Shown piece after piece: positions 1-7,029 of a stretch of 7,810 nt of DNA; position 1 is the first letter of the stretch, and the number at the start of each line of letters is the position of its first letter. The stretch comes from Gammaproteobacteria bacterium (GTDB lineage Bacteria; Pseudomonadota; Gammaproteobacteria; SZUA-229). Below the pieces are notes generated by a model that worked only from the letters and a program-made list of their open reading frames with translations, had not been told where the DNA came from and searched no databases. A program made the position numbers and the translations under genes. The stretch lies in contig JACPVK010000347.1 of the NCBI GenBank assembly GCA_016191795.1, forward strand, positions 1 through 7,810. Direction: 5' to 3'.

Positions 1-102
1 GGTGCGCGTTACTACGGACTCCTGTCCTTCGCCCTTCGGGCCAGCTTCGCTGTTCAAAATCGCTCTTGGCGATTTTGTCAGGCGCACAACCGTAACAGGA
101 GT
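1..102. repeat. Tandem mini-hairpin cluster downstream of tamB
   Basis: Three perfect hairpins lie almost end to end. GCCC-TTC-GGGC is at 31-41, CAGC-TTC-GCTG at 42-52, and AAAATCGC-TCTTG-GCGATTTT at 56-76. They are enclosed by an 8-bp perfect inverted repeat (ACTCCTGT 18-25, ACAGGAGT 95-102) and partly by GTGCGC 2-7 with GCGCAC 82-87. On the minus strand the first two carry GAA triloops closed by C-G. This looks like a dispersed intergenic repeat of REP type, but one copy cannot prove that. The AT-rich hairpin at 56-76 has a T run after the stem on both strands and could act as a weak terminator for tamAB. The element may extend left of the window. Confidence 0.5.
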
Positions 103-126
103 TTTATCGTCACATCAGGTTATCTT

Positions 127-144
127 GTGCGCCTAAAGGCGCAC
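127..144. repeat. GTGCGCC/GGCGCAC hairpin after tamB
   Basis: A perfect 7-bp stem, GTGCGCC at 127-133 and GGCGCAC at 138-144, closes a TAAA loop. It is the first strong dyad transcribed after the tamB stop, about 79 bases downstream. No T tract follows on the minus strand (the sequence continues AAGATAACC), so it does not fit a classical Rho-independent terminator. It could protect the 3' end of the message or be part of the neighbouring repeat cluster, which contains GGCGCAC again at 81-87. Confidence 0.5.
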
Positions 145-222
145 CTACAACAGAGCTTTCTTAACTTAATAGTTTTCGCGCCAGCCATTGTCTTCATACC
201 ATGGCCGTTACAACATACTGAC

Positions 223-3200
223 CTAGCGTTCAATGGTATAAAAAATATCGGCGCCCTGAGCGGCACCGCTTTCCGCTTTGAGTTGCCACCTTTCGCTGAT
301 TTGATAACGCACGGTGAAAGAGTTGATGGCCTCAACCAGGCCCACGCCGTAACTGACATAAATTTTAGGTGACAGATAACGACCAACAACTAACGAAGCC
401 TGATCGCCACTTTCACTGCTTTCAACACGCATCTCGTCCAGTTCAAAACGATCGCCCAGTTTACGCGCGATATGGTCACCGCCACTCAGGCCCAGTGCCA
501 GTGCCGCTTTTGCCATGACGGCACCTTCTTCGCCTGATGTGGTTTCCATCGGTCTGCCCAATATCAAATAAGACAGCATATCGGTCTGGCTCATGGCGGG
601 AATGGAAAACAGCTCCAGTTGTGGTTGTGTGAGCGTGCCTCTGACATTTACGCCGGCCGTCACGTTATTCACCTGGCGCACGGCGCGCAAATCCAGCCCC
701 GGATTGGTCAATGGTCCGCCGGTAAACAGCAAACGGCCACGTTCCACATCCAGGCGCTGGCCATAGGCGCGGTAGCGCCCTTCCGGAATGCTGATTTCAC
801 CGGTGGCGGTTGTAAGTTCTCCGGGTTCATCCTCCAGCAATAAACTACCACCCAGTCGCCCTTCAAATCCAAAGCCGAAAAAATTAACCCGATCGCCCAG
901 CGTTAACCTGATTTTGCTGGTCAGCAACCATTTCTGTTCTGACGTTTCTTCGCCACCAACAATCACAACATCATCCGAAACATTCGCCGCCATGGTGATG
1001 TCTTTGGGCTGCAGTTTGGCGAACGGAATATCAACCTTGCCGGTAACATTGATGTTGTGATGCTGCAACCTCACCTGCAAATCAGGTGACACCAGCACCC
1101 GTGCTTCGGGTATGCGCGAGATTTCGAATCGATCACCCTTGATATGAATGCCGGTTGGCCAACCCGCCGCGCTATCAACCAGAGTCTGGCCTTGTACGTT
1201 CAGGCTGCCGTCTCCTGAGTGGGCTGCCAACGAAAAGTTAATTTTTTCCAGGCCATCGCTCTGGCCCCGCAGATTGAACTGCTCGATATTCAGGCCGAGC
1301 CGGGGAACGCGAAATGAAGCGTTTAATAAATGCGCCTGACCACCGAAACGGGGCTTTGCCAGGGTGCCGGCTGCGGTGAGCTTGACGGCCACTTCACCTT
1401 TAAGATCCTGCAGTTCCGGCATCAGGGCTTCGACCAGCCCCAGATCGTGAACGGTTAGTTCGGCCTGGGCATGTATGGCCTGGCGCTGATGATCCAGCGC
1501 CAGTAATTTTGCGCCGGGCAAACTGGCATCAAGGCTAAAGTGATCGCCATTATTCATGGCCAGTTCGGAGTGGCTACTCAGGCCTTGCTCATCCAGTGTG
1601 ATATCGACATTACCGCCGCGATAGCCCCATTTACTGCGCTCGCCTTCCAGCAGCGGGTAACTCATGGCGCCCGCTGGCAAGCTGATATGCACCTGCCCAT
1701 GAAGCTGATCCGGCGCTTGCCACTGCAAATCTGCATGGGCATCCAGCACGCCGTCAAAAGTGAGATCCGGTGGTAACCTGGCGCCAAACATTTGCAATGG
1801 CAACTGATTCAATTGCACACTGGATTTCCACACTTGCCGGTTACGCTGCAATGAACTGCACACACTGGCCTGCTGCGCGTTTTGCCAGCACAGCGATTCC
1901 AGTAATACGGTGTTTTGGCTGATGCTCAAAGCTGCTGGCGACTTGAGTTGCCAGTCGGACAAACCACTAGTGGTGATATCGGCCCGCTCGATATGTCCTT
2001 GCCAGCCTTGCACATCCAGCTCACCTTTGAGCCCGATATGCACCGCCGCTTCATCGGCAATAATATCCAGCCGTAACTGTTGCGCATCGGCCGTGACATC
2101 GAGTGACTGCATAACATAGCCATTCAATTTAAGCGCCTGCGCAGCCAGGCGAATCTCGACCTGTTGCCAGCGCAACCAGTCCAGCGTCACCTCACCTTCT
2201 ACATGGCCTATCTGGTAATCCGGCAGGCGTAAATTTTTGCCGTTAAATGTCGCTTTGATTAACGGCGCATCCTGCTGCCCGGCAAGTTGGCCCGACGCTT
2301 TAAATTGCCCCTGTGCTTTCGGGTAAAGTTCCGCCAGGTTGCTGGCTTCAATCTGCCAGTCGAGCTTCAGGTTTTCGCCTAATCGTCCATGCGCACTGGC
2401 TTGCGCTGTACCGGAATGAAAATCAAATTGCGGAATGTCCAGACCACCATCGCGCCACTTTATTCGGCTACGCACGGTCAGCGGATATCCGCGTAATAAA
2501 CCGTTTAGCTGGCTGATATCGGCATCGGCAACAAGCTGGTCATTCTCCATGTAACCGTGACTGCTCAATTTTGCATGCAACTTGCCGGGCCAGTCTGGCC
2601 AGCGCACGGCGGGATTAATATCACTCACTTGCACCTTCGCTTTCCAGGTTAACGATGGTGACCAGTCAAGTCGGCCGGTGACGATTGCTTCACCGTCCAG
2701 CGCCTTGATGCTTAAATGATGAAACGTGAGTCCGTTTAAATCGCCCTCGGCAGTGGCCTGCCAGTACGAGTGTGCCGCCTGTGGCCACGGACTCCGGGTC
2801 GCCAGTGTTATTTGATAATGATCGAGCGTGCCGGCCACCGTGCCATGACCCGCGGCACTGTCAAACCACGGCGTATCCTGCATAGGCCAACGCAAATTTT
2901 TCCAGTTCAATGTCAGATTAATATCACCACCATTGTCACCAGGCTGCCAGTTACCCTGCGCATTTAATTGCGTTTTGTTGCCGGGTAATTGCAGGGCCAG
3001 TTGATCAATTTGAATGCTGCTGTCGTGTAATCGTTGCAGCTTAAAGTCGGCATTAAACGTACCGGCATCGGCATAATAACCCTGCAGTTTGCCGGACACG
3101 ATTGCAGTATCCAGATCACCTTTAGCCTGCAACGTTAATTGCCCGGTCATCGCCGGCCAGTCAGGCAGAAGTTGTGCCGTATCCACTGCACTAACATCCA

Positions 3201-3966
3201 CACTGGCCTGCCAGTTAAGTTGCGCCAGCAGGTTATTTAATTCGGCATTAAGCGTTAGCTGCAACGGCCCGGTTAGTTGCTGCGTTAATTGTGTGTGTTG
3301 CAAATTGCCTGCAAGCTGACCACTGCCATGCATCACCGCACCGGTTGGTAGCGTTATTTGCCAACCGATATTCAGATCATGTGTGTAATCTGCAGTGGGT
3401 TTAATGTCACCGTTAACTTCTACCAAAAATTTTTCAGCGCGGACAGAAAGTTGTTTGATGTTGATACGATTCAACAAGGTGCTGGCATCGAATTTAATTT
3501 GTTGCAGTTGCACGTTTTGCTCGCCCTGACTAACAGTAACATCATCAATCTGCACATCTTGAAGCGACATATGCCAGGGCAGATTAATATCAGGCAATGT
3601 TTGCGATTCTGGCGATGCTGTTGTGGGCGTAGTTTGTGATGGTGTTTCGGGCAATATAATCTGCAATGACTGGATGTGGAGACGGCTGATATTAATATTG
3701 GAAATGAACAGCGCACCGGGATGCCAGTCAACCTGAAGTTGCCGGGTTTTGATATGCACATCATCCTGCCGATATTCCACATCCCTGAGTGTGATCGGGC
3801 CAATTAATTTCCCTTCGAATTTCGCCACACTAAAACTCGCGGGAAAATAATTTTTTGTCTGTTGATAAATAAAATTGAGGCCGCTCTGGGTTGTTATCAA
3901 CCAGGTGATAACCACAACGGGTAGCAGCAATAAAAAAATAATAATTAAACGTAGTGGCCGTTTCAT
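223..3966 (-). CDS. tamB: TamB, translocation and assembly module inner-membrane subunit
   Basis: This 1247-residue protein is close to the roughly 1260 residues of the enteric protein. The N-terminus is a signal anchor: basic residues (MKRPLR) and then a hydrophobic helix at about 7-24. The body is long and beta-rich, with repeating amphipathic strands as expected of the TamB/AsmA-like lipid-groove fold. The C-terminal DUF490 domain spans about 900-1247 and has recognisable blocks: YGQRLDVERGRLLFTGGP at 1068-1085, LSYLILGRP at 1131-1139, GRYLSPKIYVSYGVGL at 1195-1210, and a final strand ending FYTIER. In this family the C-terminus contacts the POTRA domains of TamA. A Pro/Ser/Thr-rich linker lies at 106-126 and a close Cys pair at 693 and 703. 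The ATG overlaps the tamA stop (ATGA), which implies translational coupling; only a weak GGGCCGGA-like site precedes it. No frameshift or truncation is seen. Confidence 0.96.
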   Translation of the reverse strand: MKRPLRLIIIFLLLLPVVVITWLITTQSGLNFIYQQTKNYFPASFSVAKFEGKLIGPITLRDVEYRQDDVHIKTRQLQVDWHPGALFISNINISRLHIQSLQIILPETPSQTTPTTASPESQTLPDINLPWHMSLQDVQIDDVTVSQGEQNVQLQQIKFDASTLLNRINIKQLSVRAEKFLVEVNGDIKPTADYTHDLNIGWQITLPTGAVMHGSGQLAGNLQHTQLTQQLTGPLQLTLNAELNNLLAQLNWQASVDVSAVDTAQLLPDWPAMTGQLTLQAKGDLDTAIVSGKLQGYYADAGTFNADFKLQRLHDSSIQIDQLALQLPGNKTQLNAQGNWQPGDNGGDINLTLNWKNLRWPMQDTPWFDSAAGHGTVAGTLDHYQITLATRSPWPQAAHSYWQATAEGDLNGLTFHHLSIKALDGEAIVTGRLDWSPSLTWKAKVQVSDINPAVRWPDWPGKLHAKLSSHGYMENDQLVADADISQLNGLLRGYPLTVRSRIKWRDGGLDIPQFDFHSGTAQASAHGRLGENLKLDWQIEASNLAELYPKAQGQFKASGQLAGQQDAPLIKATFNGKNLRLPDYQIGHVEGEVTLDWLRWQQVEIRLAAQALKLNGYVMQSLDVTADAQQLRLDIIADEAAVHIGLKGELDVQGWQGHIERADITTSGLSDWQLKSPAALSISQNTVLLESLCWQNAQQASVCSSLQRNRQVWKSSVQLNQLPLQMFGARLPPDLTFDGVLDAHADLQWQAPDQLHGQVHISLPAGAMSYPLLEGERSKWGYRGGNVDITLDEQGLSSHSELAMNNGDHFSLDASLPGAKLLALDHQRQAIHAQAELTVHDLGLVEALMPELQDLKGEVAVKLTAAGTLAKPRFGGQAHLLNASFRVPRLGLNIEQFNLRGQSDGLEKINFSLAAHSGDGSLNVQGQTLVDSAAGWPTGIHIKGDRFEISRIPEARVLVSPDLQVRLQHHNINVTGKVDIPFAKLQPKDITMAANVSDDVVIVGGEETSEQKWLLTSKIRLTLGDRVNFFGFGFEGRLGGSLLLEDEPGELTTATGEISIPEGRYRAYGQRLDVERGRLLFTGGPLTNPGLDLRAVRQVNNVTAGVNVRGTLTQPQLELFSIPAMSQTDMLSYLILGRPMETTSGEEGAVMAKAALALGLSGGDHIARKLGDRFELDEMRVESSESGDQASLVVGRYLSPKIYVSYGVGLVEAINSFTVRYQISERWQLKAESGAAQGADIFYTIER

Positions 3967-5702
3967 AAATCCGGCCCGATATTAATGTGGATTCGCCACG
4001 GCTGACCGTCCTGTGAAATAGCACTGGCCAGATCAATTCGAACCGGGCCTACCGGTGATTTCCAGCGCAAGCCCACGCCTGCACCGCGTTCCAGTTTTTG
4101 CGTGTAATCGTCAAATGCATTACCGGCATCATAAAACATGGCGACGCCCCACTTGCCATTAAAACTGTGCTCCAGCTCAATGCTGCCAATCATCAAATAT
4201 CGGCCACCAATGACATTACCATTTGCATCTACCGGGCCCAGTGATTCATACGCATAACCACGTACGCTATTGGCACCACCGGCAAAGAAACGCACCGAAG
4301 AAGGCAGTTCATTAAAATCCTGTGCCCAGATACTGCCCAGATTACCTCGAGCAATGATTCGATCATGCAGCCCCAGCGAACTGATCGCCTTGAGGCCGCC
4401 CTGTAGTTGTGTAAAACTGGTATCCGAAATAAGTTTTTCAGTAGCGCCACGAAAACCAATATCGAAACGCAAACCATCAATGGCGTAAATAAATTTATTT
4501 CCCCAGGTGCGACTCCAGTTAACGCCGGGCATGAGCAATACGGACGTGCCTTGATCATCGGCCACAATAAAATCTTCCTGCTGATAATGAACTGATACGG
4601 TTTCTCGCCATTCACCACGGCTGTGCTTAAGGCTGGCACCCACAGTGCGTATGGTACTCTCACTGGTGTCGGTGGTTTCATGCACAACACCGGCACTGTA
4701 AACCATTTGATCCGTACGAGGATTCAACACCGGCACCCGGTAATGCGCTTCCAGGCTATAACCCAGCTCCGACACTTTTGCTTCGGTGTTGAAACGATGA
4801 CCACTGGCATTAAGCAACGGTATTTGCCAGCCCAGTTTGGCGCGCGCACCGGTATCACTGCCATAACCCAAACCGAAGCTGTAACGATGAATCGTGAGCG
4901 GGCTCAATATAACGCTAACAGGAATTTCGTTGCTATCGGGCAGTGGCACACCCGGTGCAATTTCAACAGAACGAAAATAATCACTGTCATTGAGTGCCTG
5001 TTGTAAATCAATCAACTGGCCAAGTGTGTACGGCGAGCCTCTTTCAAACGGAATATAACGCCGCAACAGATCATCATCGATCGCATCCTGATCCAGCAAC
5101 ACTTCACCAAAAAGATAGCGTGAACCGGCTTCATAGTGCACATGCACACGGGCCTCATAAGCATCCAGATCAATGTCTACCCGATTCTCCAGAAATCGCG
5201 CATTGAAATAACCACGCTCGGAGGCAAACCTGGCCAGGCTGGCTTTGAGATCTTCATAGTTAACATGATTGAATGTATCGCCTTTATGCAAGGGCAAACT
5301 ATCCGTTAAAGCCTGCAATTCCGTGTCATTGCGCATCTCGCCGCTGATAACAAAATCAAACTCAACAATGGGCAATGCCGGTCCGATATCAATGCGATAG
5401 GTGGCTCGCCAGTTCTCAACCGACTCCTGGGTTAACTCAGCCGTGATAACTGGCCGATAATAGCCAAACGGTTGTAATGCATTCATTATTTCCTGCTGCG
5501 CCCTGGCGTGCAGTCTTCGTAACCTGCCCTCAGTCAGCAGGGCATGATCTTTTTGTTGTTCAATACCAAGAAATAACCGGACATTATCTTCGAGTTGTGG
5601 GTCAACACCGATAATGACAACCTTGACGTGAGTTTGTGCGTACAACGATGCAGAAAAGAAGCATGCTAGGAAAATCACCAGCATACGCCATGCATTAATC
5701 AT
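3963..5702 (-). CDS. tamA: TamA, Omp85-family outer-membrane translocation and assembly barrel
   Basis: This is 579 residues, against about 577 in enteric TamA. A Sec signal peptide occupies 1-22, with cleavage likely after LYA and before QT. Three POTRA domains follow at roughly 25-100, 105-185 and 188-262, then a C-terminal Omp85 barrel of 16 predicted strands at about 265-579. The lid-loop signature NSVRGYAYESLGP is at 478-490, with VRGY at 480-483. YDAGNAFDD (524-532) and the C-terminal strand ending IHINIGPDL, which resembles the GPEL end of known TamA, support TamA rather than BamA or a two-partner secretion transporter. The POTRA domains are where TamB docks. Immediate overlap with tamB fixes the identity. 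No strong Shine-Dalgarno sequence precedes the ATG; Met7 is a possible alternative start but would leave a less basic signal peptide. Confidence 0.96.
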   Translation of the reverse strand: MINAWRMLVIFLACFFSASLYAQTHVKVVIIGVDPQLEDNVRLFLGIEQQKDHALLTEGRLRRLHARAQQEIMNALQPFGYYRPVITAELTQESVENWRATYRIDIGPALPIVEFDFVISGEMRNDTELQALTDSLPLHKGDTFNHVNYEDLKASLARFASERGYFNARFLENRVDIDLDAYEARVHVHYEAGSRYLFGEVLLDQDAIDDDLLRRYIPFERGSPYTLGQLIDLQQALNDSDYFRSVEIAPGVPLPDSNEIPVSVILSPLTIHRYSFGLGYGSDTGARAKLGWQIPLLNASGHRFNTEAKVSELGYSLEAHYRVPVLNPRTDQMVYSAGVVHETTDTSESTIRTVGASLKHSRGEWRETVSVHYQQEDFIVADDQGTSVLLMPGVNWSRTWGNKFIYAIDGLRFDIGFRGATEKLISDTSFTQLQGGLKAISSLGLHDRIIARGNLGSIWAQDFNELPSSVRFFAGGANSVRGYAYESLGPVDANGNVIGGRYLMIGSIELEHSFNGKWGVAMFYDAGNAFDDYTQKLERGAGVGLRWKSPVGPVRIDLASAISQDGQPWRIHINIGPDL

Positions 5703-5751
5703 GGCGATTCATCAGATAAGCAGGCAGCAAAAAATAAATCTTTTTCTTCAT
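5695..5751 (-). CDS. Possible 18-codon leader ORF overlapping the tamA start
   Basis: In the tamA leader an ATG at 5751-5749 opens a frame reading MKKKIYFLLPAYLMNRHD, ending at TAA (5697-5695). The stop overlaps the first codons of tamA (start at 5702) in another frame, an arrangement that allows translational coupling. The lysine-rich start and hydrophobic centre look like the beginning of a signal peptide. No clear ribosome binding site precedes this ATG. It may be chance in AT-rich leader DNA, and tamA has its own complete signal peptide, so an N-terminal frameshift is not required to explain it. Confidence 0.25.
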   Translation of the reverse strand: MKKKIYFLLPAYLMNRHD

Positions 5752-5805
5752 ATGTGATCGGGTAATTAAGAAATGCAGTTGTGCAAACGGAAGCGTTCAA
5801 CCTGC

Positions 5806-5828
5806 ATTATAAAGGATGACGCGTCAGT
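5806..5828 (-). promoter_or_regulatory. Candidate tamAB promoter with palindrome next to the -10 box
   Basis: Reading the minus strand, a perfect TATAAT lies at 5811-5806, about 104 bases upstream of the tamA ATG. No good TTGACA match sits 16-18 bases further up, so the promoter may rely on an activator. A 10-bp perfect palindrome, TGACGCGTCA (5817-5826), falls in the spacer just upstream of the -10 box, where a bound protein would interfere with polymerase. The promoter assignment is moderate and the operator reading is inference. Confidence 0.4.
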
Positions 5829-5843
5829 AGTGGGGATCATCCT
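5813..5843 (-). terminator. Weak dyad after tauE-like gene, possible terminator
   Basis: On the minus strand AGGATGA and TCATCCT form a 7-bp perfect inverted repeat separated by 17 bases, followed by TTTAT. It lies about 40 bases after the TauE/SafE stop codon. The long loop and short T run make it a poor intrinsic terminator, and its downstream arm sits directly against the candidate tamA -10 box. It could equally be a protein-binding dyad or chance. Confidence 0.2.
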
Positions 5844-5880
5844 GCCGATTCACGGGTAAAATCCTGGCGCTAATTGATGT

Positions 5881-6618
5881 TCACGCGTGCATCGCCTTAA
5901 TCAGCAGCGATATGCTTGAGACCAGCAGCAGTATGCCCACCAGCCGCGTCATTTGAGAGGCCGATATTCCAGGGTGAACCCGACTTCCCAGATACAGACC
6001 ACCAAGTACAACAGGTAATGCCGCAACATACGCCAGCCAGACATCACGTGACATCAACAATCCGGCCAACACAAAACTGGCTATTCGGGTAGCCCCTTCT
6101 GTAAAAAACAATGCCGTGAGTGTGGCGCGCAATTCACTTTTGTTATGAATGCGGTGAGTGAGATAAATGACATATGGCGGGCCACCGGTACCATACAGGC
6201 CGGCCACCGTGCCACCCGTTAGCGAGGCAGGTATTGACCACCATGCTGAAATAATTTTATTGCCATGCAGGTAGAACAAGCTGCGAATTGCAAATACAAA
6301 AATAAACAGTGCCAGAATAATCAGCATGGGCGTTTGAGGCAAATTCACCAGCAAATACGTACCGGCAAATACACCTACAATGCCAAATGGAATGAGCATC
6401 AACACCTCGCGCACTCGCATCAGTTTCAGGTTATAGCCGCCAATCACAATGGATGCCGTGAAATCCAGTAACAGCATAAACGGCACCACAAACGTCAAAG
6501 GCAAAAACAGCGCCAGCAAGGGCACGGCTATCAAACCCGAACCGAAACCGGTAATACCGCGAATGAAATAGGCAGCGATTAAAATGAAAGAGGTGGCGGC
6601 TATGTGTTCAAGGCTCAC
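5881..6618 (-). CDS. TauE/SafE (DUF81) family sulfite/anion exporter-like permease
   Basis: This is a 245-residue, strongly hydrophobic inner-membrane protein with about eight predicted helices. The two family half-repeats are visible: GITGFGSGLIAVPLL at 21-35 near the first helix, and GLYGTGGPPYVIYL at 140-153 starting the second half. Family members have been linked to export or uptake of sulfite, sulfoacetate, taurine-derived anions and similar small anions. The substrate cannot be read from sequence and no sulfur genes adjoin it. The start is GTG (6618-6616): an in-frame TAA lies two codons upstream (TAA CCA CCT GTG), so no earlier start is possible, and the next in-frame Met would remove the first helices. 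The ribosome site is weak (GGTAA). It is transcribed toward tamA, 178 bases away, and is probably a separate unit because tamA has its own -10 box. Confidence 0.88.
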   Translation of the reverse strand: MSLEHIAATSFILIAAYFIRGITGFGSGLIAVPLLALFLPLTFVVPFMLLLDFTASIVIGGYNLKLMRVREVLMLIPFGIVGVFAGTYLLVNLPQTPMLIILALFIFVFAIRSLFYLHGNKIISAWWSIPASLTGGTVAGLYGTGGPPYVIYLTHRIHNKSELRATLTALFFTEGATRIASFVLAGLLMSRDVWLAYVAALPVVLGGLYLGSRVHPGISASQMTRLVGILLLVSSISLLIKAMHA

Positions 6619-6639
6619 AGGTGGTTACCGTTCTGGATA

Positions 6640-6649
6640 CCGATATCGG
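6640..6649. promoter_or_regulatory. 10-bp palindrome in permease leader
   Basis: CCGATATCGG is a perfect 10-bp palindrome ending 22 bases upstream of the GTG start, between the candidate promoter and the start codon. It could be an operator or a small leader structure. It is short enough to occur by chance. Confidence 0.2.
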
Positions 6650-6680
6650 CATTTTGAAGAAAAAGAATTACGGGGCTTCG

Positions 6681-6709
6681 AAAATAATCACAGGCAGATT
6701 TTTTGTTAA
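6681..6709 (-). promoter_or_regulatory. Candidate sigma-70 promoter for the TauE/SafE permease
   Basis: On the minus strand TTAACA (6709-6704) and TATTTT (6686-6681) are separated by exactly 17 bases. That is one mismatch from TTGACA and two from TATAAT. Transcription would start around 6673, giving a 5' leader of about 55 bases before the GTG. No better pair was seen between the REP element and the gene. Confidence 0.4.
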
Positions 6710-6727
6710 TCATTCCATAAAGAATTT

Positions 6728-6753
6728 GTCGCGGGCATGGCCCGCTCCCACAG
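6728..6753 (-). repeat. REP element, Pseudomonas-like
   Basis: Read on the minus strand it is GTGGGA followed by a perfect 6-bp stem GCGGGC-CAT-GCCCGC and then GACA. This matches the layout of REP sequences common in Pseudomonas and other gammaproteobacteria (GTGGGAGCGGGC...GCCCGCGA): a GTGG head beside a GC-rich hairpin, the substrate type of RAYT (IS200/IS605-like) transposases. It is a single copy here, just upstream of the permease promoter. No RAYT gene is in the window. Confidence 0.75.
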
Positions 6754-6877
6754 TGGTTTTTAAATGCGTTAGCCATAGCAACTTTAAGTTGAGATTATTT
6801 ACAAGCGCGTTGCTCTATTCTGTAGCCTGGGCATTCTAACAGCTTGTTGAAAAACATCAAAATGGGATAAAAAGCTT

Positions 6878-7029
6878 TTGACGAAAAGGCGCAAAGACGC
6901 GAAGTGTGAAAAGGGGGCCGTGAGGGTAAGGCTGTTGCAAGAACACCACGAGGGTGCGCCACTATCGCGAGCATGGCCACTCTTACAATATATTTTGTAT
7001 GACTTTGCGCCTTCGCGCCTTTGCGTCAA
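6878..7029. repeat. Inner inverted repeat of the MITE (GCAAAG/CTTTGCG arms)
   Basis: The left arm 6878-6904 and right arm 7003-7029 are inverted copies, 27 bases each, agreeing at 23 positions. Both contain the purine-rich theme GGCGCAAAG/GGCGCGAAG. This theme is common in dispersed bacterial repeats and yields spurious peptides such as FAPSRLCVK. The arms lie just inside the terminal repeats, so nearly all of the element outside the central 98 bases could fold into one long hairpin. Confidence 0.65.
6965..6987 (-). repeat. Degenerate REP-like sequence inside the MITE
   Basis: The stretch starting TCGCGAGCATGGCCACTC aligns with the REP at 6730-6752 (TCGCGGGCATGGCCCGCTC) in the same orientation, with several substitutions and a one-base deletion. 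The hairpin stem is no longer perfect. It may be an old REP copy within the centre of the MITE, or convergent GC-rich sequence. Confidence 0.35.

Noticed and set aside
127..144. Strong Rho-independent terminator for tamAB
   Set aside because: The stem is good, but no T tract follows on the minus strand.
1..150. Integron attC or attachment-site reading of the left hairpin cluster
   Set aside because: No GTTRRRY/RYYYAAC core pair in the right spacing and no integrase gene in the window.
1..372. Plus-strand frame open from the left edge to 372, including the 81-residue ORF at 127-372
   Set aside because: It reads through the hairpin repeats and then antisense to the well-supported tamB 3' end. 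The peptide has no recognisable domain and no ribosome site.
3471..3803. 110-residue minus-strand ORF, and other ORFs within tamA and tamB on both strands
   Set aside because: All are alternative-frame shadows of full-length, family-typical tamA and tamB. None shows a domain or upstream signals.
5881..6618. TauE/SafE permease as a functional part of the TAM operon
   Set aside because: A 178-base gap, a candidate promoter between the genes and no known family link make shared strand alone insufficient.
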